Assembly (NCBI RefSeq): GCF_040110915.1
Contig: NZ_CP157793.1
Location: forward strand, 3,905,001 to 3,969,000
Direction: 5' to 3'
DNA length: 64,000 bases
From: Stappia sp.
Lineage (GTDB): Bacteria; Pseudomonadota; Alphaproteobacteria; Rhizobiales; Stappiaceae
In this document: piece after piece, positions 43,047 to 54,701 of the stretch
Layout of the letters: each line of letters begins with the position of its first letter
How positions within the stretch are numbered: the stretch's first letter is position 1
Notes under the pieces: generated by a model
Told to the model about the DNA's origin: nothing
Seen by the model: only the letters and a program-made list of their open reading frames with translations
The model's database searches: none
Translations under genes and position numbers: made by a program

Positions 43047-43052
43047 GGAACA

Positions 43053-43081
43053 GTTCTAATGTCGCGGTACAGCGCTTTCAA
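43053..43081 (-). promoter_or_regulatory. Possible promoter giving a leaderless ccmC message
   Basis: On the minus strand TTGAAA (43076-43081) and TAGAAC (43053-43058) are 17 bp apart, and the ccmC ATG begins 7 nt after the -10 box. Transcription would then start at or near the ATG itself. No Shine-Dalgarno sequence is visible between box and ATG. Confidence 0.4.
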
Positions 43082-43186
43082 TGGACGAGAACGCAACGTC
43101 GCGCCTTGACCGAGATCACATCGGGTTGAAACTTGGCGTGGATCCTCTCCGCCGCGGCAATCGGCCCCCGATCCGACACCCCGACC

Positions 43187-43858
43187 TCAATCGCTGGAAA
43201 AGCGCAGCGCCATGGCCGAGGCCACCGGCCCCACGACGCCCGAGATCAGCGTGAGGGCGCACAGGAACAGGAACGGCGTCATGAAGGGCGTCGGCTCCGT
43301 GACCGCCGCGCCCGAGGCGCTGACGCCGAAGATCAGCACGGGGATCGAGAAGGGCACGACCAGCACCGCGAGCAGCAGTCCGCCCCGGCGCAGCGAGACC
43401 GTGAGCGCCGCGCCGACGGCGCCGATCAGCGTCAGCGCCGGCGTGCCGACCAGAAGCGTCAGCGTCACCGCGCCGATCGCCAGCGGCTCGAGGTTGAGAA
43501 AGATCGACAGAACTGGCGCCGAGAGCACCAGCGGCAGTCCCGTGCCCGCCCAATGCGCCAGGCATTTCACCAGCACCAGCAGTTCCAGCGGCCGTCCGGC
43601 CATCAGCATGAGGTCGAGCGACCCGTCGTCGCGATCGGCCTGAAACAGGCGGTCGAGCCCGAGCAGGGTCGCCAGCAGCGCCCCGATCCACAGCACCGCC
43701 GGCCCGATCAGCGCCAGCAGGTTGAGATCCGGGCCGACGCCGAAGGGGATGACCGTGATGACCGCGAGAAAGAACAAGACGCCGATCAGCGCGCCGCCGC
43801 CGACGCGCAGCGCGAGCCGCAGCTCGCGGACGAAGAGCGCGCCCACCCAGCCGGTCAT
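43187..43858 (-). CDS. ccmB: Heme exporter permease CcmB
   Basis: Membrane component that works with the ATPase CcmA to drive release of heme-loaded CcmE. The 223-residue protein has six hydrophobic segments and the conserved cytoplasmic stretch GLDRLFQADRDDGSLDLML. The ATG at 43858 overlaps the ccmA stop. A 140-bp gap separates it from ccmC, so the operon may have an internal promoter there. Confidence 0.95.
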   Translation of the reverse strand: MTGWVGALFVRELRLALRVGGGALIGVLFFLAVITVIPFGVGPDLNLLALIGPAVLWIGALLATLLGLDRLFQADRDDGSLDLMLMAGRPLELLVLVKCLAHWAGTGLPLVLSAPVLSIFLNLEPLAIGAVTLTLLVGTPALTLIGAVGAALTVSLRRGGLLLAVLVVPFSIPVLIFGVSASGAAVTEPTPFMTPFLFLCALTLISGVVGPVASAMALRFSSD

Positions 43859-44481
43859 GCCGCCGCCTCCAGCCGCAGGGTCTCGATTGTCGGCAGGGTG
43901 AGCGTCTGGTGCGTGGCCGCGACGATCAGCCCGCCGGCCGAAAGATGCTCCGCCATCAGCGCCAACAGACGCGCCTCCGACGCCGCGTCGAGGGCGGAGG
44001 TCGGTTCGTCCATCAGCCACACGGGCCGCGCCACCACGAGCAGCCGCGCCAGCGCCAGCCGGCGGCGCTGGCCGGCCGACAGATAGGCGGCCGGCAGATC
44101 GGCCGCGTGATCGATCCCCAGCGTTTCCAGCGCGGTCTGCGCGGAGACGGGGGCCAGCCCGCCGCAACGCTCGATCGGCGTGTAGAAGCGCGCCCAGAAC
44201 TCCAGGTTCTCGCGCACGGTGAGCGCCGCCTTCAGGGCATCGAGATGACCGAAGTAATGGCAATGCTCGCTGGCGCGATAGTCCGCGTCGCCGCCCTCGA
44301 CCCGCACGGAGCCGAGCGACGGCGCGACCAGCCCGGCGAGCACTCGCAGCAGGCTGGACTTGCCGACGCCGTTCGGGCCCGTGATCACCAGCGCGACGCC
44401 GGCCTCGAGCGCGAAGGCCAGATCCGAAAAGACACGGCGGCCACCGCGGTCGCAGGCCAGGCTTTCTGCAAGAAGACGCAT
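43855..44481 (-). CDS. ccmA: Heme exporter ATP-binding protein CcmA
   Basis: ATPase of the CcmAB transporter. The 208-residue protein has Walker A GPNGVGKS (35-42), the signature YLSAGQRRRLALARL and Walker B VWLMDEPTSALD. The ATG at 44481 is the first of the ccm operon. The region upstream is shared with acnA, transcribed in the opposite direction. Confidence 0.95.
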   Translation of the reverse strand: MRLLAESLACDRGGRRVFSDLAFALEAGVALVITGPNGVGKSSLLRVLAGLVAPSLGSVRVEGGDADYRASEHCHYFGHLDALKAALTVRENLEFWARFYTPIERCGGLAPVSAQTALETLGIDHAADLPAAYLSAGQRRRLALARLLVVARPVWLMDEPTSALDAASEARLLALMAEHLSAGGLIVAATHQTLTLPTIETLRLEAAA

Positions 44482-44990
44482 CGTGAGGGATCGGGCTCGG
44501 GGTCGGCGGGTCGGACGGGCGACGCGGGATACGCTCCAAGCCAATCGCACGGCCCCGGTCACGGGATCAAGAGACAATGCGCCCGTCGCACCCGCCGTCG
44601 CGCGGGCCGGGGACGGATGCCGGACGGTCGGGCCTGCCAGTTGCGCGATCGGACGCGCGATCGGACGCTCCGGTTTCCGGGCCCGTTCCCGGCCCGGAAA
44701 CCGGAGCGCGGCGCATGCCCGTTTGCCGAGACTATTTGCCGAGAGGGACGCGTCGCTTGTCGCTGGCACCGCGTCGCAAAATTCGGTATACGGGCGCCAA
44801 CCCGCGCGCCGAAGTGTCGCATTCGCCTCACCTCGCGCCGCGACGACCGCTCCCCGGCGGACCCCGGTCCTGACGCGCCCCGATCTCGCGGGCGGTCTGC
44901 CCCCGGTCCTCCCGTCCCGCCGGGCCGGCATTCAGGGTGCGTCCGCCTCATGCGCGGGCCCGCACGCACACAGGAAGGGGATCGCCAGCC
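44482..44990. other. Gene-free divergent region between ccmA and acnA
   Basis: A 509-bp region upstream of both ccmA and acnA. It contains an 18-bp perfect inverted repeat (listed separately), a direct repeat of GCGATCGGACGC just left of it, and two copies of TTTGCCGAGA about 20 bp apart on its right. A TTGTCG-like box near 44756 and AT-rich AAAATTC near 44776 could belong to the acnA promoter, but the match is weak. No gene is convincing. Confidence 0.65.
44666..44708. repeat. 18-bp perfect inverted repeat upstream of ccmA and acnA
   Basis: Arms 44666-44683 (CGCTCCGGTTTCCGGGCC) and 44691-44708 pair at all 18 positions around a 7-nt loop. There is no U-run on either side, and it is upstream of both genes, so a simple terminator is unlikely. 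Possible uses are a regulatory RNA structure, transcription insulation between divergent promoters, or a small repetitive palindromic element. Confidence 0.9.
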
Positions 44991-47738
<2,748 letters not shown>

Positions 47739-47762
47739 GCGCGCAACACCTCGAGACGACGG

Positions 47763-47790
47763 AAAGGCCGGCCCAGCGCCGGCCTTTTCT
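47763..47790 (+). terminator. Intrinsic terminator after acnA
   Basis: Stem AAAGGCCGGC / GCCGGCCTTT (47763-47772 and 47778-47787) with a 5-nt loop and a short T-rich tail (TTTTCTTTT), 24 bp after the acnA stop. Confidence 0.9.
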
Positions 47791-47976
47791 TTTGGGGCGG
47801 GGGAAGTCACAAGGACGGGCCCTTGTCCCGGCGCCCTCCCGCACGAAGGCGCAGCCGAAGATGCGGGATCGGAGAGCCGCAAGACGCGCGTTGTCGGCAC
47901 GGTCGCCGCGATGCGAGAGTGAAGCCCTGTGCCGCCCCGGTCCCGGATCGTCGCCTGCGCGACGCGCGCGGGCGAC

Positions 47977-49062
47977 TTACCCCGCGAGCATCGCGTCCAG
48001 CAGATCGGCGTAGATCGCCTCGACGCGCGCGGCCGCGGCGCCGCCCTGACGGTGGATGTAGGACAGGCCCGGTCCAGCGTTGATCTCCAGCACAACCGCG
48101 CGCGGGGTGTCGGCGGAAAGCTCTTCGACCAGCAGATCCACGCCGGCGAACCTGAGGCCCAGCGCGGCCGCCGCCCGCGCGCCGAGACCGGCGAGCGCCG
48201 GCGGCAGGGTGTCGGTGACGTCCTCCGCCGTGCCGCCCGTCGACAGATTGGCATTGGCGAGACAGGCGATCCTTTCGCCGGCGGCCGGGACGCTGGCGAG
48301 CGTGCGGCCCGAGGCCGCGAGATGGGCGAGGATGCGCGGATCGTCGACCGCGATGCGCGCGCCGTGTCCGCCCGCCGAGAACGTCGCCAGCCGGGCCGCC
48401 AGCAAGGCCGAAACGGGCGAGAGCCCGTCGCCGACGACCGTCAGCGGTGCCCGCAGAAAGGCCGCCCGGACCGCGCCGTCGAGCACGACGAGACGCAGAT
48501 CCGCACCGTCGACCGTTTCCTGAACGAGCACCCGGTCGTGACGCACACAGAGCCCCGACAGGGCGGCGGTCAGCGCGGCCGCGTCCGCGACCTTGACCAC
48601 GCCGTCCCCCTCCGAGCCCTCGTTCGGCTTCACGTAGAGCGGAAACCCCACGTCGCGCGCAAAGGCTAGGGCGGCCTCGCTGTCCGGCAGACGGGCGGCG
48701 ATGGCGGGGTTCTTCAGGTGAAAGGCGGCGATGCGCTGCGGCGCATGCACCAGCAGGCCGCGCGGCACATTCAGTCCAGCCGCGCTCAGGAAGCGGGCGG
48801 CATAGTCCTTGTCGCGGGCAAGGGCTGCCGCGCCCGCGGGGTTGATGTCGAAATTGGTGCCTTTGAAGACGCTGCGGCGGCCATCGGCGGCGACGATCGC
48901 GCCGGCGTAGCCGTAGGTGGGCTCCACCTCCAGCCGCGCGCCCCGCGCCGCGCACAGCCGCTCGAAGAGAGCAACCCACAGGGGCGGGCGGGGCGCATCA
49001 AGTGGCGGGCGGGGCGCGTCAAGCGGCCGGCGGGGCGCGTCCCCGAACTCGCTCGCGGCCAT
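47977..49062 (-). CDS. ATP-grasp domain protein (cyanophycin/glutathione synthetase-like)
   Basis: A 361-residue ATP-grasp ligase-like protein. It has YVKPNEGSEGDGVVKVAD (nucleotide-binding lysine and glycine loop), LVQETVDGADLRLVVLDG, and the metal-binding end FAGVDLLVEEL...VVLEINAGPGLSYIHR, as in the ATP-grasp half of cyanophycin synthetase and glutathione synthetase. No Mur ligase half is present, so it is not a full cyanophycin synthetase. The N-terminus has an RPPLDAP repeat from a 21-bp DNA repeat, so the true start may lie further in (LWVALFERLC). The gene begins 11 bp after the lolA stop. Product unknown. Confidence 0.85.
   Translation of the reverse strand: MAASEFGDAPRRPLDAPRPPLDAPRPPLWVALFERLCAARGARLEVEPTYGYAGAIVAADGRRSVFKGTNFDINPAGAAALARDKDYAARFLSAAGLNVPRGLLVHAPQRIAAFHLKNPAIAARLPDSEAALAFARDVGFPLYVKPNEGSEGDGVVKVADAAALTAALSGLCVRHDRVLVQETVDGADLRLVVLDGAVRAAFLRAPLTVVGDGLSPVSALLAARLATFSAGGHGARIAVDDPRILAHLAASGRTLASVPAAGERIACLANANLSTGGTAEDVTDTLPPALAGLGARAAAALGLRFAGVDLLVEELSADTPRAVVLEINAGPGLSYIHRQGGAAAARVEAIYADLLDAMLAG
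48983..49045. repeat. Three 21-bp direct repeats at the 5' end of the ATP-grasp gene
   Basis: Units 48983-49003, 49004-49024 and 49025-49045 are nearly identical (ggcgggcggggcgcrtcaag core). Being 21 bp they stay in frame and encode R(P/R)PLDAP three times. The count may vary between strains. Confidence 0.85.
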
Positions 49063-49072
49063 GGGCGCGGCC

Positions 49073-49738
49073 TCAGTTGCCGCGCCGCTGCATGGTGTTG
49101 GCGTTGTAGTCGATGGTGAAGAGCTTCGGGTTGGTCGGACCGTTGACGGTCGTGTTGTAGATCGCGACCGAAGTGTCGAAGCCTTGCGCATCCGTCACGG
49201 TCCACTGCTTCAGTTCGGTGCTCTCGGCGTCGAAGATCAGCGTCAGCTTGCCCGAGCCGAAGGTCGTGTCGTCGGCGAGCACGACGGTGACGAGATCCGG
49301 TTCCACCGACACGCCGGTGACCTGGGCGTCCGATTGCAGGTTGATCTGCTCGGCCAGCAGGAAGCGCAGCGGTGTTTCCGACAACGGCCAGATGTCCTGC
49401 GTGGCGAGCTTGCGGTCCTTCACCGAGACCGACTTGCCGTCGGCGATGATGTCCACCTTGGACGGCGGATTGTAATAGAAGCGGATGCGGCCCGGCCGGG
49501 CGAGGTAGAACTTGCCCTCGGCGCGCTCTCCGTTCGGACCGAACTGGATGAAGTCGCCGTGCATGGTCTTCACGGAGTTGAAATAGGCGTTCACCTCGGC
49601 AAGCGTCGTCTGCTGCTCGCTGGTGAGCGTCGCGGCCTGTGCGCCGGCGACCCCGGCGAGCGGCAGCGCGGCGGCGCAGGCAAGCGCCGCGAGGCGCAGC
49701 ACCGCGCGGCGGGCGAGGGGGCGGCGGAGAAGGGTCAT
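49073..49738 (-). CDS. lolA: Outer-membrane lipoprotein carrier protein LolA-like
   Basis: Periplasmic chaperone that carries lipoproteins from LolCDE to the outer membrane. The 221-residue protein has a twin-arginine-like, Ala-rich signal peptide (cleavage near AGAQA-ATL), then LAEVNAYFNSVKTMHGDFIQ, YLARPGRIRFYYNPPSKVDIIADGKSV and a beta-rich remainder. The family is divergent in alphaproteobacteria, but this pattern and the place near ftsK are usual. Confidence 0.92.
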   Translation of the reverse strand: MTLLRRPLARRAVLRLAALACAAALPLAGVAGAQAATLTSEQQTTLAEVNAYFNSVKTMHGDFIQFGPNGERAEGKFYLARPGRIRFYYNPPSKVDIIADGKSVSVKDRKLATQDIWPLSETPLRFLLAEQINLQSDAQVTGVSVEPDLVTVVLADDTTFGSGKLTLIFDAESTELKQWTVTDAQGFDTSVAIYNTTVNGPTNPKLFTIDYNANTMQRRGN

Positions 49739-49847
49739 GCGTGTGGCTCCGTCGAGTGATCTGGGCGCGCACCGGCGCCGAATCGTGCCATCGGATGTTG
49801 CCCCGCGCTAGCAGGCGGCTGTGGCGAAGTTGCGACGCGGGCGGGCG

Positions 49848-52616
49848 TCAGAAGTCCTCCTCGACCCCGTTCTGCACCAGGATCTCGCGCTTGCCGGCAT
49901 GATTGGCCGGTCCGACGAGGCCTTCCTGCTCCATCCGCTCGATGATCGAGGCGGCCCGGTTGTAGCCGATCGACAGACGGCGCTGGATGTAGGAGGTCGA
50001 GGCCTTCTTGTCGCGCAGCACGATGGCCACCGCCTTGTCATAAAGATCGTTGCTCTCGTCGCCGCCGCCGGCAAGCCCGTCGTAGGGGCTGTCTGAGACC
50101 TCGTCCTCTTCCGTGACCGCCTCCAGATATTGCGGCGTGCCCTGGCGCTTGAGGTGCGCGACGATGTCCTCCACCTCGTCGTCGGAGACGAAGGGCCCGT
50201 GCACGCGCTGGATGCGCCCGCCGCCGGCCATGTAGAGCATGTCGCCCTGACCCAGCAGCTGTTCCGCGCCCTGTTCGCCGAGGATCGTGCGGCTGTCGAT
50301 CTTGGAGGTGACCTGGAACGAGATGCGGGTCGGGAAGTTCGCCTTGATCGTGCCGGTGATCACGTCGACCGAGGGGCGCTGCGTCGCCATGATCAGGTGA
50401 ATGCCGGCGGCGCGCGCCATCTGCGCCAGACGCTGGATCGCGCCCTCGATGTCCTTGCCCGCGACCATCATCAGGTCGGCCATCTCGTCGACGATGACAA
50501 CGATGTAGGGCATCTTCTCCAGCGGCAGTTCCTCGTCCTCGTAGATCGGTTCGCCGGTGTCGCGGTCGAAGCCGGTCTGCACGGTGCGGGTGAAGACCTC
50601 GCCCTTTTCCAGCGCCTGCGCCACGCGGGTGTTGTAGCCGTCGATGTTGCGCACGCCCATCTTCGACATCTTCTTGTAGCGGTCCTCCATCTCGCGGACG
50701 GTCCACTTGAGCGCGACGACGGCCTTCTTCGGATCGGTCACGACCGGCGTCAGCAGATGCGGAATGCCGTCGTAGATCGACAGTTCCAGCATCTTCGGAT
50801 CGATCATGATCAGCTTGCACTGCTCCGGCTCGTGCCGGTACAGCAGCGACAGGATCATCGTGTTGATCGCCACCGACTTGCCCGAGCCGGTGGTGCCGGC
50901 GACGAGCAGATGCGGCATGCGCGCCAGATCCGCGATCACCGGCTCGCCGCCGATGGTCTTGCCCAGCGTCAGCGCGAGCTTGGCCTTGCTCTTCTCGTAG
51001 TCGCTGGCGGCCAGCAGCTCGCGCAGGAACACCATTTCGCGGCGCTGGTTCGGCAGTTCGATGCCGATGGCATTCTTCCCCGGAATCACGGCGACACGCG
51101 CGGAAATGGCGCTCATCGAGCGGGCGATGTCATCGGCGAGCCCGATCACGCGGCTCGACTTGATGCCCGGCGCCGGCTCCAGCTCGTAGAGCGTGACCAC
51201 GGGACCGGGGCGCACCTCGATGATCTCGCCGCGCACGCCGAAATCCTCCAGCACGCCTTCGAGAATCCTCGCGTTCTGTTCCAGCGCGTCGGTGTTGATC
51301 GCCGCCTGGCGGCTGCCGGCCTTCGGCTCGGCGAGCAGATGCAGCGGCGGCAATTCGTAGCTGTCGGGCGCCTTGAGGAAGGAGGGCTGCGCCTCCGCCG
51401 CGACCCGCTTGCCCGGTCGCGGACGGCCGGCCGGCGGCACCACCCGGCCGGTGGCCACGGGCTCCTCGCGCCGCGCCGGGCCGGCGATGCTTCTCGGCAA
51501 CGGTGTGGCCATCGCTCCGTCGTCCGCCTCGTCGAGATCCGGCAGGTCGTCGAGGCTCGCGGCGGGAGCGGGCGCGCGTGGCGCGACCGGCTCCGCCAGG
51601 TCCGGTTCGGCCATCTCCTCGTCCTCGCCGGGATAGAAGGCGTCGAGGCCGTCGTCCTCACGCGGCATCAGCCGATCCGCGAGCCGCTGGCGCAAGGCGC
51701 TGAAGCCGCCGCGCCGTCCGACCGGATCCTCGTCTTCCTCCACGACCTCCGGATACGCGGCGTCCCAATCGTCATCCCCGTCTTGGAGATCGGGGTCGAC
51801 GGGCCCCGCATAAGCCTGCGGCCTGCGGCGCCGGCCGACCATCCGCCGCGCGGTCGCGCGCGCCAGAAGACCCCAATGGGCGAACGCGCCGGCCATCGCC
51901 TGCCAGCGGCCTCCGGCGTCGTCGTCATCCTCGTCGTCGGCGTCGAAGTCGGGCACCGCGCCGACGCTGCGGGCATGCCGCGAGGGCTCGGGCAGGGGCG
52001 TGCGCACCGGCTCGGGATCGCGCGCCAGCCAGCCGCCGGCGCGCAGCATCAGATAGGCCGCCGGCACACCGAGACCGAGACCGCCGACGATCATCGCCAT
52101 GCCTTCGGTCAGATCGCCCGTCAGGGCGGCCGGAATGACATGCACGAAATCGCCCAGAAAGCCGCCGAGTCCGGTCGGCAGCGGCCAGCCGGACGGCACA
52201 GGCAGGGCGGCGAGCGCGCCGGCCGCCAGCAGCGTTCCCGCGACCCAGGCCCCGATCCGGCGCCAGGCGATACGCGTCGCCCGCGCCGCGAGCAGGCGCC
52301 AGCCCCACAGCACCACCGGCAGCAGGAACACCGCCGAGGCCAGTCCGATCGCCTGCATGAAGAGATCGGCCACCACCGCGCCCGGCCAGCCGAGCGCATT
52401 GCGCACCGGCGCCGTCGTGGCGTGGCTGAGGCTCGGGTCGGTCGCCGACCAGGTGGCGAGCGCGGAGGCGAGCGCGGCGCACAGCGCGATCAGCAGCAGC
52501 CCGGCGGCGCCGATCATGTTGCGCTTCAGGAACCGCTTGAACGGCGCCTGCGTGTCCTCGAGATCGAGCGTGGCGGCGCGTCCCGACCGCACGGCTGCTG
52601 CGCGACGCATGATCAT
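49848..52616 (-). CDS. ftsK: DNA translocase FtsK
   Basis: Septal DNA pump that moves chromosome termini and activates XerCD at dif. The 922-residue protein has an N-terminal region with four membrane helices (about 33-190), an acidic and proline-rich linker (about 215-420), an alpha-beta motor with Walker A LVAGTTGSGKSVAIN, VIVDEMADLMM and ATQRPSVDVITGTIK, and a C-terminal gamma winged helix with TSYIQRRLSIGYNRAASIIERME. The ATG at 52616 overlaps the aminotransferase stop; an ATG at 52610 is also possible. Confidence 0.96.
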   Translation of the reverse strand: MIMRRAAAVRSGRAATLDLEDTQAPFKRFLKRNMIGAAGLLLIALCAALASALATWSATDPSLSHATTAPVRNALGWPGAVVADLFMQAIGLASAVFLLPVVLWGWRLLAARATRIAWRRIGAWVAGTLLAAGALAALPVPSGWPLPTGLGGFLGDFVHVIPAALTGDLTEGMAMIVGGLGLGVPAAYLMLRAGGWLARDPEPVRTPLPEPSRHARSVGAVPDFDADDEDDDDAGGRWQAMAGAFAHWGLLARATARRMVGRRRRPQAYAGPVDPDLQDGDDDWDAAYPEVVEEDEDPVGRRGGFSALRQRLADRLMPREDDGLDAFYPGEDEEMAEPDLAEPVAPRAPAPAASLDDLPDLDEADDGAMATPLPRSIAGPARREEPVATGRVVPPAGRPRPGKRVAAEAQPSFLKAPDSYELPPLHLLAEPKAGSRQAAINTDALEQNARILEGVLEDFGVRGEIIEVRPGPVVTLYELEPAPGIKSSRVIGLADDIARSMSAISARVAVIPGKNAIGIELPNQRREMVFLRELLAASDYEKSKAKLALTLGKTIGGEPVIADLARMPHLLVAGTTGSGKSVAINTMILSLLYRHEPEQCKLIMIDPKMLELSIYDGIPHLLTPVVTDPKKAVVALKWTVREMEDRYKKMSKMGVRNIDGYNTRVAQALEKGEVFTRTVQTGFDRDTGEPIYEDEELPLEKMPYIVVIVDEMADLMMVAGKDIEGAIQRLAQMARAAGIHLIMATQRPSVDVITGTIKANFPTRISFQVTSKIDSRTILGEQGAEQLLGQGDMLYMAGGGRIQRVHGPFVSDDEVEDIVAHLKRQGTPQYLEAVTEEDEVSDSPYDGLAGGGDESNDLYDKAVAIVLRDKKASTSYIQRRLSIGYNRAASIIERMEQEGLVGPANHAGKREILVQNGVEEDF

Positions 52617-53881
52617 GACCCTCCCAGATCGCTGCCCGGAACGCTGCCCAACACGCTGGCGACCCGGCGCAGGGCGGTGTCCACCACCGCCAGATCGTCG
52701 ACCAGCGCGATGCGAATGAAGTCGGCGCCGGGATTGCCGCACGCGGTGTCGACGGCCAGCACCTCGCCGGGCAGAACCTTGACGCCGGCCTCCGCCCAGA
52801 GCTTGCGCGCCACCGCCGCGCCGCCGCCCCAGCGCGCCACGTCGAGCCAGAGAAAGAAGCCGCCCTGAGGCGTCACGGAGCCGAACAGCGGCGCGAGGAT
52901 CTCCTCGGCGACCGCGAATTTCGCGTTGTAGAGCCGGCGGTTTTCCGCCACATGCGCCTCGTCGCGATAGGCGGCGGCCGCCACCGCCTGCAGCGGCATG
53001 GGCACCTGCGGCGCGGCCAGACCGCGGAACTTCGACCAGGCGGCGAGAAAATCGGGATCGCCGGCGGCAAAACCGCACCTCAAGCCGGCGAGATTGGACC
53101 GCTTGGACAGGGAGTTGAGCGTCACGACATTGGCGAAGCCGTCGCCCATCCCCTGCGCGACTTCCAGAACGCCCGGCGGCGGCGTGTCGCGATAGATTTC
53201 CGAATAGCACTCGTCTGCGAAGACGAAGAAGCCGTAACGCCGGGCGAGCCCGATGACGCGCGCCCAGGTTTGCGCATCCGCCACCGCGCCCTGCGGATTG
53301 GCGGGCGAGGCGTAGAAAAGCGCGACGGTGCGCGCCAGCACGGCCTCCGGAACCCGGGCGAGATCGGGCAGGAAACCGGTCTCGGCGCCCGCGTCGAGGT
53401 AGATCGCCTCGGCGCCGGCGACATGCGCGGCCGCCGCATAGGTCTGATAGAAGGGATTGGGCATGAGCACGGCGGGCCGTGCGGACGCCGCGCGCGTCGT
53501 TTGCTTTTGCGCCAGATAGTCGCGCGCGCCCAGCGCGGCGAAGCTCAGACCCTCGCGCGAGCCGTTGAGCGGCAGAATGCCGCGCGCCCGGTCCAGCGCC
53601 CCGCCCAGACTGTAGCGCGCCTCGAGCCAGTCGCCGACGGCGGCGCGAAACTCGTCCGTCCCGCGAATGTTTGGATAGCGACGAAAATCTGCGACGGTCT
53701 GCGCCAGAATGTCACCGGTGAAGGCCGGCAGCGCATGGCGCGGCTCGCCGATGGTCATGACGATCGGTTCGGCCCCGGGGGCGAGACCGTCGAGCATCTC
53801 CGCCAGCCGCTCGAACGGATTGGCGCTCGGCAGACCGGACGGGCCGGACACGGATACGGGGGCTGCGGACGACGCGGTCAT
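52613..53881 (-). CDS. Class I/II aminotransferase
   Basis: A 422-residue fold-type I PLP enzyme. It has IGEPRHALPAF, the NPFYQTYAAAAHVAGAE loop, FASPANPQG-like FYASPANPQGAV, FFVFADECYSEIYRD, and the PLP lysine in TLNSLSKRSNLAGLRCGF. The similarity pattern suits the succinyldiaminopimelate or aspartate aminotransferases often found before ftsK in this class. The exact amino donor is unknown. The ATG at 53881 gives the shortest reasonable start; the frame is open further upstream. Confidence 0.9.
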   Translation of the reverse strand: MTASSAAPVSVSGPSGLPSANPFERLAEMLDGLAPGAEPIVMTIGEPRHALPAFTGDILAQTVADFRRYPNIRGTDEFRAAVGDWLEARYSLGGALDRARGILPLNGSREGLSFAALGARDYLAQKQTTRAASARPAVLMPNPFYQTYAAAAHVAGAEAIYLDAGAETGFLPDLARVPEAVLARTVALFYASPANPQGAVADAQTWARVIGLARRYGFFVFADECYSEIYRDTPPPGVLEVAQGMGDGFANVVTLNSLSKRSNLAGLRCGFAAGDPDFLAAWSKFRGLAAPQVPMPLQAVAAAAYRDEAHVAENRRLYNAKFAVAEEILAPLFGSVTPQGGFFLWLDVARWGGGAAVARKLWAEAGVKVLPGEVLAVDTACGNPGADFIRIALVDDLAVVDTALRRVASVLGSVPGSDLGGS

Positions 53882-54251
53882 GCGAACTCGGATACTCCCT
53901 GGACCGGAGCCGGAACGGCACCGGCAACGCTCCGCCTCGCGACGCCGCGTCGCGGGACGAACCACTTGATTTAACGCGCAAATCCGGCATCTCGCCTGCG
54001 ACACCGCGCAGCCGGACAAAGCGGATCGACCGGGCAAGCCTAACGCCGGTTGGTAAAGCGCTCATTAACCAAGCGGGCTCTTGGCCGCGGGAGAAAGCGC
54101 GAGACTGCAATCTCAGGGTCGGGGACAGATCCCCGCGTCGGTCACAGGAGACGGTCCGGCAAGGCGGGTGCCAGGCCCCGCTACGGGTCCGGACCCTGGC
54201 CCGCACTCAGGCCCGCATTCAGGCCCGGTCGCAATCCCGATCGCAGGCCGG
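53882..54251. other. Gene-free region between DUF1674 gene and the aminotransferase-ftsK operon
   Basis: A 370-bp region that should carry the promoter of the aminotransferase-ftsK operon. It contains a near-consensus CtrA-type site at 54054-54068 and, at 54180-54240, short direct repeats of CCCGCAyTCAGGC. No gene was found. Confidence 0.55.
54054..54068. promoter_or_regulatory. CtrA-like site TAAA-N7-TTAA upstream of the ftsK operon
   Basis: The element reads TAAAgcgctcaTTAA, followed by CC. The CtrA consensus in alphaproteobacteria is TTAA-N7-TTAA(C), so seven of eight half-site bases match. It lies about 175 bp before the aminotransferase ATG in an otherwise GC-rich region. Confidence 0.3.
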
Positions 54252-54512
54252 TCAGAAGTCGCAGGTGATGCCCTTGATTTCCCAGTCCGTGTAGCGGGTC
54301 GGCTCCAGCCCGCCGCGCCCGTCGATCTCGCGCGGCATATCGCGCTGGCGAGCGTCGATCTCCGCACGCCGCGCCTCGGCCTCCTTGAGCGCCCGCTGCG
54401 CGGCCGGCGGCAGATCCTCGAACCGCCGGCGCGGAGCAGGCTCGGCGGCAGGTTCGCTCGCGGTCGCCGTGGACGGAGAAGCGGTCTCGTCGTGCTGCGT
54501 CATGCTCGCCAT
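54252..54512 (-). CDS. DUF1674 / succinate dehydrogenase assembly factor 4 family protein
   Basis: An 86-residue protein with the family signature at the C-terminus: GGLEPTRYTDWEIKGITCDF, preceded by RRFEDLPPAAQRALKEAEARR. The eukaryotic member (SDHAF4/Sdh8) guards flavinated succinate dehydrogenase subunit A during assembly; bacterial members probably do similar work. The N-terminal ~25 residues are Ser/Thr/Ala-rich and probably disordered. An ATG three codons in (54503) is an alternative start. It diverges from htpX. Confidence 0.92.
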   Translation of the reverse strand: MASMTQHDETASPSTATASEPAAEPAPRRRFEDLPPAAQRALKEAEARRAEIDARQRDMPREIDGRGGLEPTRYTDWEIKGITCDF

Positions 54513-54701
54513 GCCTGTTCGTCTGTCGTTGTCTGGGTTCGTCTCGAGATGTCGTCGGCGCGATCTCGCCTGCGTGGCATAGATCGAACGGCCGATCCAC
54601 TTGCGCCGGGACACGCGCTTGCCAACATATAGCCCGGGCGCGCATGAACGCCAGTGCCCGGCAATGCGTATCCGAAACGGGTCCGAATCGAGGTCTGACG
54701 A

